Of a DNA stretch of 34,399 nucleotides, positions 24,516 through 31,840 are shown one piece after another. This stretch comes from an uncultured Eubacteriales bacterium (GTDB lineage: Bacteria; Bacillota; Clostridia; Peptostreptococcales; Anaerovoracaceae). The stretch covers positions 1 through 34,399 of the forward strand of contig CACYQX010000002.1 in assembly GCA_902776725.1 (NCBI GenBank), read 5' to 3'. The notes below the pieces were generated by a model. It saw nothing but the letters and a program-made list of their open reading frames with translations, was not told the DNA's origin and did no database searches. The position numbers and the translations under genes are program-made. How positions within the stretch are numbered: position 1 is the first letter of the stretch; the number at the start of each line of letters is the position of its first letter.

Positions 24516-25465
24516 CTGCATAGATGGACTTCGTAGCCTTGCGATTTAATCAATTTATATCCTTCGATCGCTGCGAGTTCATCATCAAAGATTGCAAATA
24601 CCGACGGGCCGCTTCCGCTCATTAGAACGTGAAGCGCGCCTGTCATTTTTTCTTTCATAAGGTTTTTCAATTTCCCCACTTCGGAATAAGCCTGAAGCGT
24701 ATAATTCTCCAAAACGTTTATCATCTCGCCCACGGCTTTTTTTGCAGAGTGCATGTTAAGCGCTTCCTCGAGAAGATCGTTATTCGGTCTTTCCGGGATT
24801 TCGCAGGAGTCTATTCCCCTATATACCTCGCCCGTCGAAACCTCGATTGCGGGCTTTGCTATTAGGATATGCGCGCTGAGCGGAAGGATTGGCTTTAGGT
24901 CCGTTCCCGTTCCTCTTGCCCTCGCACAGGATGCCGAAAGAGCATCATCCTTGACCTTCCTTGGAACGATGTGGTTTTCCTTTGCTTCTCCCATAACGCA
25001 GAAAGGAACGTCAGAACCGAGCCTTGCTCCGAGCGAGCAGAGTTCTTCAAGCGAAAGATCAAGGTCCCAGATAGTATTCAGCGCATGAAGCACCGCTGCG
25101 GCATTTCCGCTTCCTCCGGCGAGCCCCGCAGCAACGGGAATATGCTTTTCTATATAAATGCACACGGTTTTGCTCTCGTCCTGTTTGGCAGCCTCGGGCT
25201 TTCTCCTTTTGTACTCGTCTATCATGAGCTCAGCCGCACGGAAAGCTATGTTTCCGGCGTCCGTCGGAATCTTTGCACTATCCGTCTTTAGGATAATATC
25301 AAAATCAGCCTTGCCCTCTCCGCTTTCCTGCACGTCAACAATTACGTCGTCACAAAGCGTCGTCTGCTGCATAATCATATCGACGGGGTGCATGCAATTT
25401 TCCATCACGCCGCCAACGTCGAGAGAGAGATTTATTTTTGCGTAGGATTTTATATGTACCATCAT
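24506..25465 (-). CDS. ispE: 4-diphosphocytidyl-2-C-methyl-D-erythritol kinase
   Basis: About 319 residues, GHMP kinase family. The N-terminal SYAKINLSLDV and the ATP-binding loop PVAAGLAGGSGNAAAVLHALN match IspE, and MSGSGPSVFAIF is the C-terminal GHMP motif. IspE phosphorylates CDP-methylerythritol in the MEP route to isoprenoid precursors, implying the organism uses that route. The start is ATG 25465 or ATG 25462: an AGAGGA lies immediately upstream, giving very short spacing. An upstream in-frame ATG at 25495 is in the loop of a hairpin (25484-25507) and is unlikely. A longer-than-usual insertion (about 60-75 of the frame, EYKRRKPEAAKQDESK) is seen before the ATP loop. Confidence 0.94.
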   Translation of the reverse strand: MMVHIKSYAKINLSLDVGGVMENCMHPVDMIMQQTTLCDDVIVDVQESGEGKADFDIILKTDSAKIPTDAGNIAFRAAELMIDEYKRRKPEAAKQDESKTVCIYIEKHIPVAAGLAGGSGNAAAVLHALNTIWDLDLSLEELCSLGARLGSDVPFCVMGEAKENHIVPRKVKDDALSASCARARGTGTDLKPILPLSAHILIAKPAIEVSTGEVYRGIDSCEIPERPNNDLLEEALNMHSAKKAVGEMINVLENYTLQAYSEVGKLKNLMKEKMTGALHVLMSGSGPSVFAIFDDELAAIEGYKLIKSQGYEVHLCRAK

Positions 25466-25483
25466 TCCTCTGCGTTTATCAAT

Positions 25484-25507
25484 AGCGCCCGGCATAAACC
25501 GGGCGCT
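25484..25507. repeat. Strong intergenic inverted repeat between the Ig-like protein gene and ispE
   Basis: AGCGCCCGG (25484-25492) and CCGGGCGCT (25499-25507) form a perfect 9-bp stem with loop CATAAA. Neither strand has a T run after it, so it is either a weak terminator or a processing/stability element between two same-strand genes. Confidence 0.75.
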
Positions 25508-25520
25508 TTGCTATTTGATA

Positions 25521-26381
25521 TTATTTCTTATTCTTTTTCTTGCGACGCTCTTCTTCTGCGGCTCTCGCTTCCGCGGCAGCCTTGCGTCCCGTGATATATG
25601 TGCTTCCGGCTGCGGATATCGGGCGCGGTCCCTTTACTCTATAGTTTCCTCTTACCTCTTCTTCCTCTTCGTACTCGTCCTCGTACTTAGCCATCTTTGC
25701 CATGCGCTTTGCTTCTTTTTCCTGCTGCTTGGCGACTTCTTTGTCGTGCTCGGCTATTACCTGAGCAAGGGACTTTCCTGTTCTCTTTGCTTCTTTATAC
25801 GGGTTGAATACCTCTGCCTGCGGCGCACTCGGATCTGCGTCTGCGGCCGCTGCGGCCTTTGCCTGGCGCGTTGAGAAGAATACCATACCAACCATCATTA
25901 GGGTCATAATCACAAGATAAACCGTATTGTTTCTCTTGGTGTCCATGGTCTTGAAGGTAATCTTCTGATCTTCGCCCAGAGTGTTTCCTTCGTTGTCCTT
26001 GAAGTTTCCGGAAATGCTTACTACGTATTCCTCGCTGTTCTTGGACTTTGCGACTGTCTTCGTATCTTCTCCTAGATCCTGAAGAACCAGAACCTGCTCC
26101 GGAATATCCGGATTGTAATAAACCTTGATGTCGAGATCCCCTTCAGGACCTGTGATCTTGAAGCATTTGCTGTTTTCAGCCTGGTTTGCTTCCAGGTTTA
26201 CGGGAGCGCTGAACGTGAGCTTTATGCCAAGGTTTTCAACCGCCGCATTCTTCTGGCCGTCCTTTGGATAGGTCTCTACCAGCGTGAGGCCGCCTTCTTC
26301 TGCGGACGCCATCATAAGGCTGCCGAAAACCAGCATCGCTATCATTGTCACTATGCAGACTATCCAGCCTGTCTTCTTCAT
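25521..26381 (-). CDS. Hypothetical membrane protein with Ig-like (Big_5/SbsA-type) domain and charged cytoplasmic tail
   Basis: 286 residues. A signal peptide or first anchor is at about 5-26, ending SAEEGG. An extracytoplasmic Ig-like domain follows at about 30-150 (LVETYPKDGQKNAAVENLGIK, typical of the Big_5 repeat). A second membrane segment lies at about 151-172. The tail is strongly charged (EYEEEEEVRG and a Lys/Arg/Glu-rich end KKKNKK) with a probable coiled coil around AEHDKEVAKQQEKEAKRMAKM. The orientation would put the Ig domain outside and the tail inside. I do not recognise a function. GGAGG eight bases before the ATG supports the start. It is between tadA and ispE, on the same strand. 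Confidence 0.7.
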   Translation of the reverse strand: MKKTGWIVCIVTMIAMLVFGSLMMASAEEGGLTLVETYPKDGQKNAAVENLGIKLTFSAPVNLEANQAENSKCFKITGPEGDLDIKVYYNPDIPEQVLVLQDLGEDTKTVAKSKNSEEYVVSISGNFKDNEGNTLGEDQKITFKTMDTKRNNTVYLVIMTLMMVGMVFFSTRQAKAAAAADADPSAPQAEVFNPYKEAKRTGKSLAQVIAEHDKEVAKQQEKEAKRMAKMAKYEDEYEEEEEVRGNYRVKGPRPISAAGSTYITGRKAAAEARAAEEERRKKKNKK

Positions 26382-26400
26382 GTCTTTTCCTCCGATTTAT

Positions 26401-26847
26401 TTATTGCTCTCGAAGTCCTCTGAAGAACTCCTTCAGAATCTCCGAGCATTCTTGCTCCATAAGTCCGTATTCCACGTGGATATGGTGGTTGAGCTCGTCG
26501 CTTTCCGCTATATTGAAGACTGAACCGCAAGCCCCCGCCTTTGGGTCTTTCGTTCCTATATAGAGGTTCTCCATGCGCGACCACACCAGGGCTCCCGCGC
26601 ACATCGAGCAGGGCTCAAGCGTAACATACATGCTGCATCCCGAAAGCCGCCATCCGCCGAGCTTTTGCGCCGCTTCCCTGATTGCAAGAATCTCCGCGTG
26701 CGCCGTCGGATCCTTTGCGATTTCGGTCAGATTATGCGCCTTGGCGATAATCTCTCCATCCTTCACTATGACGGCCCCAACGGGTACTTCCCCGAGCTCA
26801 AAGGCCTTTTTGGCCTCTTTTAAGGCCTCCTCCATATATCTTCTCAT
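26401..26847 (-). CDS. tadA: tRNA adenosine(34) deaminase TadA
   Basis: 148 residues from ATG 26847 with the cytidine/adenosine deaminase zinc motifs HAE (His50, Glu52) and PCSMC (Cys80, Cys83), plus ALVWSRMENLYIGTKDPKAGACGS, characteristic of TadA rather than of free-base deaminases. TadA converts adenosine 34 to inosine in tRNA-Arg(ACG), allowing one tRNA to read CGU, CGC and CGA. The longer frame starting with TTG at 26886 adds 13 residues without a ribosome binding site, so 26847 (or 26835) is favoured. The 3' end lies 20 bases from the next gene's start on the same strand. Confidence 0.93.
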   Translation of the reverse strand: MRRYMEEALKEAKKAFELGEVPVGAVIVKDGEIIAKAHNLTEIAKDPTAHAEILAIREAAQKLGGWRLSGCSMYVTLEPCSMCAGALVWSRMENLYIGTKDPKAGACGSVFNIAESDELNHHIHVEYGLMEQECSEILKEFFRGLREQ

Positions 26848-26930
26848 AGACCATGAGATAATACCATAAAACCGCCATTTATTCAAGATTTTAGGGCAAA
26901 AGAGGCAAAATCTTAAGTTTTTTTCTTTGG

Positions 26931-26959
26931 TTGCAGAGGTATTTGGAATTTAGTATCAT
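26931..26959 (+). promoter_or_regulatory. Candidate promoter of the CvpA-like gene
   Basis: TTGCAG (26931-26936), a 17-base spacer, TATCAT (26954-26959). The predicted start, near 26966, gives a short leader before the ATG at 26994. Confidence 0.5.
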
Positions 26960-26993
26960 AGTATTTGCACCGAAAGAAAGGGTTTTAACAGAA

Positions 26994-27650
26994 ATGACAT
27001 CAGAAACCACTGCACGCATATGCTTTGACATCATCATATTCTGTATTTTCGGTTTATCCTGCGTTCTGGGCTGGAAAAAAGGCCTGGCCGCGGTCGTTTT
27101 CAGTACCTTGAGATGGCTCATCTGCATGGTCGTGGCCGTAATCGGCGCCTACCCGGTTCGCGATTTCCTGATTCAGAATACAAAGATGTACATCAGTATA
27201 CATTCGCATCTCGAAACGACTATGGCATCCCCTCTCACGGGAAGCTCGTTTTTCGATGCCCTGCCAATTCAGATCAAGAATTCCTTCACGGATTTTACGA
27301 CGGATACGGCAAAGCGCCTTGCCGACGTAGCGACGGACACGATACTCCTAGTGTTTTCCTTCTTCTTGATTCTGATTACGCTCCTCGTAATAACAAAGCT
27401 TCTCCTCATGGTCTTGGAGAACAAGGACAAGGACAGCGTAATAGGATTCATCAACGGCTTCCTGGGCTTCGTCTTTGGAGCCGTAAGAGGCGCCCTCATC
27501 GTATGCGCCATCATGCTCGCCCTCTTCCCGATTCTCAGCATGGTAGATCCGGAGGCCGCAACGCCCGTCGTTGCAGGAATACGACAGAGCATGATTATGG
27601 GTCTTCTATACGATCACAACCCGATAAGCTTATTCTTTGATATGTTCTAA
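26994..27650 (+). CDS. CvpA family membrane protein
   Basis: 218 residues from ATG 26994 with four hydrophobic segments, and SVIGFINGFLGFVFGAVRGALI in the third-to-fourth region, matching the CvpA family (named for colicin V production, found widely in bacteria with no settled biochemical role). An earlier in-frame TTG at 26931 coincides with the -35 box of the predicted promoter and is rejected as start. A clear terminator follows. The neighbours are tadA on the opposite strand and the VanY-type gene convergently downstream, so it seems to be transcribed alone. Confidence 0.78.
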   Translation: MTSETTARICFDIIIFCIFGLSCVLGWKKGLAAVVFSTLRWLICMVVAVIGAYPVRDFLIQNTKMYISIHSHLETTMASPLTGSSFFDALPIQIKNSFTDFTTDTAKRLADVATDTILLVFSFFLILITLLVITKLLLMVLENKDKDSVIGFINGFLGFVFGAVRGALIVCAIMLALFPILSMVDPEAATPVVAGIRQSMIMGLLYDHNPISLFFDMF

Positions 27651-27664
27651 ACAAAGGGATTATA

Positions 27665-27690
27665 AAAGCGCGGCGTATATGCCGCGCTTT
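27665..27690. terminator. Bidirectional terminator between the CvpA-like and VanY-type genes
   Basis: GCGCGGC (27668-27674) and GCCGCGC (27681-27687) form a 7-bp stem, loop GTATAT, with A/T runs on both sides (AAAA before, TTTTTG after), so it can serve both convergent genes. Confidence 0.85.
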
Positions 27691-27710
27691 TTGTTTTCTT
27701 TGTTCCGGAA

Positions 27711-28928
27711 TCAGTCGGAGTATTTGCTATCTACCCCGAAGTACTCCTCCATTGTGATCCAGTCGCCGTCGTTATATAGTTTTTCGGCGAGCTCCCTTCC
27801 CACATATCTATAATGCCAGGGCTCCGCTATATATCCGGTTATATGTTCCTTGCCCGCCGGATATCTATAGATGAAGCCGTACTCCCAGCAGTGGTGAATA
27901 AGCCATTGACCTTCCGCCGTGTCCGCAAATTCCGGATTGAGCGATGTGTTTATATCTATCGCAAGGCCCGTCTGATGCTCGGAGTGACCCGGGCGTGCAC
28001 TGTATTCCTCTACCCCGTCGGGACCTTCCCTCTTATAGTATTCGTGGAGCTCGTCCTGTTCCTCCCACGATCTATAATCCGAAATCCCCCATAGGCTGAT
28101 CCCATCGTTGTATGCGGCGTCAACCATATCGTAGAAAGCATAATACGTCTCATTCAAGAATCCCGGCGCATAGTCCTTTGGTATCGAGAAACTCTTGTTT
28201 ACTATCATCGTTCCGTCGATATATGTGATTCCGTCTATGACCTTGGCGACATGCCCCGTGGTCGTGATGAAGGAATACTCTCCGTCCGTCACGGTATTAT
28301 CTATTACCTCAAGATTAATTGTCTTCTCGGCCTTGTTCCCGGATGCGTCCATCGCAACAATCGTGATCGAGTATGTGCCCGCGCTTGCTATATCCCATTT
28401 GCCGACAACCTCAATCTCCGGTTCGTCGTTGGAATTGTCGCTAACCTTCGCCTGAGCCTTTAGGTCGAGCTCGCTTCCCTTGTATACCACGATACTGCTG
28501 TCCGCTTCTATGGTCGGCGGCTGAGTGTCTACAACGGTTATTTGGAATTCGTATTCCTTTTCTTTTCCTTTGTCGGAAACGACTGTTATGCGGCAAGTCT
28601 TCTTGCCCAGCGTCGATGTGTCAACCGCCTGATCTCTGAGAACCTTTCCGTTCGTCACCTCTTCAACAAAGGAGGATGCGGCCCTGTGGCTGTTGATCTC
28701 AGCAGTCATATCCTTTATCAGTTTGACCTTGCTTCCGCCGCCAAAGACATTGAAGAAGATGAAGAGGAATACAAAAAGAGCCGCAAGCGCAAGCAGTCCG
28801 TAAATCACACCACTCTTTGCACGACTCGCTACGCTGGGCCTCGCAAAGATATTGGAGCCGGACTGTTCAGCCGAACGTCTCTTTCTTCTTCTCGATCGCT
28901 TCTCGAATCTTTTATTTCTAAAAGCCAT
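27711..28928 (-). CDS. D-alanyl-D-alanine carboxypeptidase of the VanY/M15B type with Ig-like domain
   Basis: 405 residues from ATG 28928 (GGAGG six bases upstream). A very basic cytoplasmic N-terminus (residues 4-20) is followed by one membrane segment at 41-61. Ig-like or Big_3/DUF5011-type modules lie at about 110-210 (DTQPPTIEADSSIVVYKG and ASAGTYSITIVAMDASGN). The M15B catalytic domain carries zinc ligands His318 and Asp325 in SEHQTGLAID and the catalytic/ligand pair in EPWHYR (His372), with SDYRS at 283-287. VanY-like enzymes remove the terminal D-Ala from peptidoglycan stem peptides. There is no vanA/vanB-type cluster, so a wall-maturation role is more likely than glycopeptide resistance. 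It has its own promoter. Confidence 0.9.
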   Translation of the reverse strand: MAFRNKRFEKRSRRRKRRSAEQSGSNIFARPSVASRAKSGVIYGLLALAALFVFLFIFFNVFGGGSKVKLIKDMTAEINSHRAASSFVEEVTNGKVLRDQAVDTSTLGKKTCRITVVSDKGKEKEYEFQITVVDTQPPTIEADSSIVVYKGSELDLKAQAKVSDNSNDEPEIEVVGKWDIASAGTYSITIVAMDASGNKAEKTINLEVIDNTVTDGEYSFITTTGHVAKVIDGITYIDGTMIVNKSFSIPKDYAPGFLNETYYAFYDMVDAAYNDGISLWGISDYRSWEEQDELHEYYKREGPDGVEEYSARPGHSEHQTGLAIDINTSLNPEFADTAEGQWLIHHCWEYGFIYRYPAGKEHITGYIAEPWHYRYVGRELAEKLYNDGDWITMEEYFGVDSKYSD

Positions 28929-28949
28929 AGGCAACCTCCGTTGCACTAC

Positions 28950-28978
28950 ATTGTATCATTTTTAGCGAAAACAAGCAA
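28950..28978 (-). promoter_or_regulatory. Strong candidate promoter of the VanY-type carboxypeptidase gene
   Basis: TTGCTT (revcomp of 28973-28978), a 17-base spacer, TACAAT (revcomp of 28950-28955). The predicted start is about 15 bases before the ATG at 28928. It separates this gene from the ornithine cluster upstream. Confidence 0.65.
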
Positions 28979-28981
28979 AAT

Positions 28982-30097
28982 CTATTTATATATTCTCTCC
29001 ACGTATTCACTCGTGGTCGTGCGCAGCATTCCGGTGTATGAGATGCGGAATCCCACGATGTCGCCAAGCTTATATTCCCTTTCGCAATGCGTGATATCCA
29101 GGATAATATGGTCGGAGCTTCCGCCCATGATTTCAATCTTCTCATCGAGCGGTATCATGCTGTCGAGTTCCACATCCTGCTTTCCGACCGCTATGATTGC
29201 GCGCTTCATTTCGCCCTTGTCCTCATAATAAGGGATATGACCAAAGGCGTCGTGTCCGGACTCGCCTATCGGAAGCGACGGCTTAACCTGAATCTCGACT
29301 ATTTCCGCTTCCAGTATAAATGTTCCGAGTTCCGTCCCGGAAACCTGTCCAAGATACGATGACTCCGTTCCGAGGAGATGAGACTCTCCGATTCTGACGT
29401 TGGTTATTCCTTCAGGAAGCCTTCCGGAATCCGAGAGATACATCGTTCCCGAGTTTCCTCCCGATACTATATCGAGAACGACTCCGTTTCTCTTTTCTAT
29501 TTCTTTCGCTATGCCAACAAACTCCGAGAGATTGTCTTCTTTTGGAATTATTGCTCCGTAGCAATTCATATTGACGCTGATTCCGCGGAGCTTGATATTA
29601 TTTAGGGTTAGTATCTCGGCTGCAACTTCGTAGATCTTTTCTTTGTCCCTGAAGAAAAGTCCTTCTCTGAGGTCGCCCATATCTATCATTAGGAGAATGT
29701 CTTGAATCTTGCCCGCGGCTGCGGCCTCTTTATCCAGGAGCTTTATGGTCTCGATTTCACTCACCTGACAAACATCGACGTATTTAACTATTTCCGCAAG
29801 CTCACTCTGCATCGGAATTCTGAGCATCATGGATTTCTTTCCGCCTGCAAGATTTCCGTTCTCATCGGTTCCGAGAATATCGTAATACTTTTTGATATTT
29901 TCGATTCTTGAGTCCGCAAGAAAATCTACCTCGGGATTCTTTGCGAGGAGCTTTACGATTTCCGGATCGGCACAATGACCCTTTGTTACAAGAGCAAGCG
30001 TGGTGCAGCCCGACTCGCGTTTGGTAATGCGAACGATTTGCTCGATGTTATTCTCTATTTTCTTTAAATCAATTATTATTCTCGGATACTTCATCAT
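28982..30097 (-). CDS. orr: Ornithine racemase (PLP-dependent, alanine-racemase-like fold type III)
   Basis: 371 residues. The N-terminal TLALVTKGHCAD carries the PLP lysine at residue 39, and the alanine-racemase-like barrel continues with GISVNMNCYGAI, DIVSGGNSGTMYL and NVRIGESHLLGT. The sequence class (YhfX/Orr-type, with GGSSDHIILDI near the C-terminus) is that of ornithine racemase from amino-acid-fermenting Clostridia. It interconverts L- and D-ornithine to supply D-ornithine to the aminomutase encoded upstream. The start is ATG 30097 or the adjacent ATG 30094, with AAAGGAG closely upstream. A candidate promoter at 30134-30163 could let it be made separately from oraE. Confidence 0.9.
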   Translation of the reverse strand: MMKYPRIIIDLKKIENNIEQIVRITKRESGCTTLALVTKGHCADPEIVKLLAKNPEVDFLADSRIENIKKYYDILGTDENGNLAGGKKSMMLRIPMQSELAEIVKYVDVCQVSEIETIKLLDKEAAAAGKIQDILLMIDMGDLREGLFFRDKEKIYEVAAEILTLNNIKLRGISVNMNCYGAIIPKEDNLSEFVGIAKEIEKRNGVVLDIVSGGNSGTMYLSDSGRLPEGITNVRIGESHLLGTESSYLGQVSGTELGTFILEAEIVEIQVKPSLPIGESGHDAFGHIPYYEDKGEMKRAIIAVGKQDVELDSMIPLDEKIEIMGGSSDHIILDITHCEREYKLGDIVGFRISYTGMLRTTTSEYVERIYK

Positions 30098-30133
30098 CTT
30101 CTCCTTTTGTATCTGATTGCAGTACGCAGATAT

Positions 30134-30163
30134 ATTTTACGCTTTTCAAAGGAGTTGTTGCAA
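30134..30163 (-). promoter_or_regulatory. orr: Candidate internal promoter for orr
   Basis: TTGCAA (30158-30163) directly after the mutL-like stop codon, an 18-base spacer, then TAAAAT (revcomp of 30134-30139). The predicted start is about 30 bases before the orr ATG. Confidence 0.45.
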
Positions 30164-31789
30164 TCATTTATCTAAACGATATGGGCAATATTTGCTCGGG
30201 CAGATATCGCATTCGCGGTTGCAGTCCGGAAGGTCTCCTTCCTCGCTCGTAACCTTGGGCGGTTCCTTATAGTCTGTCATATCATAACCCATGTCTTCCA
30301 TCTCTTTTATATGACTTTGATATTCAGCCTCTTTTGCATCCGCTTCCGCGGCGAGTTCCTCCGCTTCTTTAAGCGCAGCCGATGTGCCGCTGATGCTGAA
30401 TTCCTTTTTCTCGGGAAAAACAAAGTCGAGGCTCTTCTGCATGAGTTTGATTGCGGCATCTCTGTAACGAGTAGAGAGTACGCCGAGCGACGCCATTATA
30501 TAATCGTTGTCTACGAGAATCTTGGCATGCTCCGTAGGATAGAGTTTCATGCCCGTCTCGTTATGACGAGCGATTTCCTTCATTATTTCAACGCGGTGCG
30601 GAAGCCTTGTGAGGGCGCCGCCCGTTCCTATTATATATTTAACCTGCGTGAGATCCTTGCCCTCTGCAACGGTGCTTCTTCCCGAAGGTCCGTAGATATG
30701 GCGAAGCGCGCCCGCGTGCCTTTCTGTCGCGCGCAGCACCGCTTCCTTGGTAAGTCTCTCAACGAGTTTAATTTCGTCTTCTGTTTTTGGAATCGCGACA
30801 TAGCTTTCGAGGGTTTTGTCGAGGTCGATTCCCATCTTCTCGCACTCCGCACGGAGTTTTTCTTCTCCGATGGATTCGATGACCTTCATTCTGTTTACGT
30901 AAACGCCGAGGTCTCCCTCTACCGTACGCTTTGCTTTTGGTTCAGGAGAAATCATGAGGCGGGCAACCTTGTCGGATTCCGTCGCGACGGAGTGAAGGTC
31001 GGTTGTCGCTCCGCCGACATCAAGAACGATTACATCGCCAAGGCAATCGTAGAGAACCTTGGTCGCTTCCATTACCGCACCCGGCGTCGGAATAATCGGA
31101 CCGTTTACCATCTCGCGAACGTGCTCCATACCCGGCGCCTGCGTTATATGCTGTTCAAACGCGTCCTGAATTACGCGGCGACAAGGTTCAACGTTTAGCT
31201 CATCAATCTTGGGATAGACGTTCTCGACTATATAGAGTTTCTGCCTGCTCTCCTCATCAAAGATGAGTTTCATCTCTTCTTGGTTTTCTATATTGCCCGC
31301 ATAGATTATGGGCGTTTTTAATCCGAGCGATCTGATTGCTTCTGCGTTATCGAGCGCGGTTTCTCTTTCACCGTAGTCGACGCCGCCCGCAATCAAAATC
31401 AGATTCGGGTTTATTTCTTTGATCTTGGCGAGGTCGGTTCTTCTGAGCCGTCCCGCAGTTATGTAATGTATGATTCCGCCCGCGCCGAGCGCCGCTTCCT
31501 TGGCGGCCTTGGCTGTCATATCATAGACAAGGCCGTGGACGGTCATCTTAAGACCGCCCGCGGCCGATGATGTTGCGAGCATTTCATCATACTCAATACT
31601 GTCGATGCCCTTCTTCTGACAAAGGTCTTCTATCGCGCCCTGAAGGCCGACTCTAACATCACCCTCAAGCACGCTTGTGGGCGCCTGTCCCTGTCCCCAA
31701 AACTCAGGGGAATCCGTATCGAGTCCGCAAAACGCGTTTACGACCGTTGTCGTCGAACCTATTTCGGCTACAAGAACATCGACTTTCAT
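30164..31789 (-). CDS. MutL/GlmL-like ASKHA ATPase of the aminomutase cluster
   Basis: 541 residues of the GlmL/MutL family, which accompanies B12-dependent carbon-skeleton mutases and ornithine aminomutase clusters. It opens MKVDVLVAEIGSTTTVVNAF (actin-like phosphate-1 loop) and later has VIVLDVGGATTDLHSV (phosphate-2) and IIGTGGALTRLPHR (adenosine site), an ASKHA ATPase layout. It is presumed to reactivate or chaperone the cobalamin enzyme, but this role is not proved for GlmL. The C-terminus carries four cysteines, 523, 527, 530 and 535, in CNRECDICPSKYCPY, which could bind a metal or Fe-S cluster. It lies 51 bases after oraE and 66 bases before orr. Confidence 0.9.
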   Translation of the reverse strand: MKVDVLVAEIGSTTTVVNAFCGLDTDSPEFWGQGQAPTSVLEGDVRVGLQGAIEDLCQKKGIDSIEYDEMLATSSAAGGLKMTVHGLVYDMTAKAAKEAALGAGGIIHYITAGRLRRTDLAKIKEINPNLILIAGGVDYGERETALDNAEAIRSLGLKTPIIYAGNIENQEEMKLIFDEESRQKLYIVENVYPKIDELNVEPCRRVIQDAFEQHITQAPGMEHVREMVNGPIIPTPGAVMEATKVLYDCLGDVIVLDVGGATTDLHSVATESDKVARLMISPEPKAKRTVEGDLGVYVNRMKVIESIGEEKLRAECEKMGIDLDKTLESYVAIPKTEDEIKLVERLTKEAVLRATERHAGALRHIYGPSGRSTVAEGKDLTQVKYIIGTGGALTRLPHRVEIMKEIARHNETGMKLYPTEHAKILVDNDYIMASLGVLSTRYRDAAIKLMQKSLDFVFPEKKEFSISGTSAALKEAEELAAEADAKEAEYQSHIKEMEDMGYDMTDYKEPPKVTSEEGDLPDCNRECDICPSKYCPYRLDK

Positions 31790-31840
31790 AATTATCCCTT
31801 CTTTGCGCGGCGGCCTCTATGGGCGACCGCGCTATAAAGC

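Noticed and set aside
25466-25495. Upstream ATG for ispE at 25495
   Set aside because: It is in the loop of a perfect 9-bp hairpin and adds ten residues not seen before the IspE SYAKINL start.
27711-28928. Glycopeptide-resistance (van) locus because of a VanY-type gene and ddl
   Set aside because: There is no VanS/VanR pair, VanX or VanH, the Ddl omega loop is of the D-Ala type, and the genes are far apart.
30311-31198. A 295-residue open frame opposite the mutL-like gene (plus strand)
   Set aside because: It lies wholly antisense to a well-conserved gene, lacks a ribosome binding site and has an Arg/Phe/Tyr-rich composition typical of a shadow frame.
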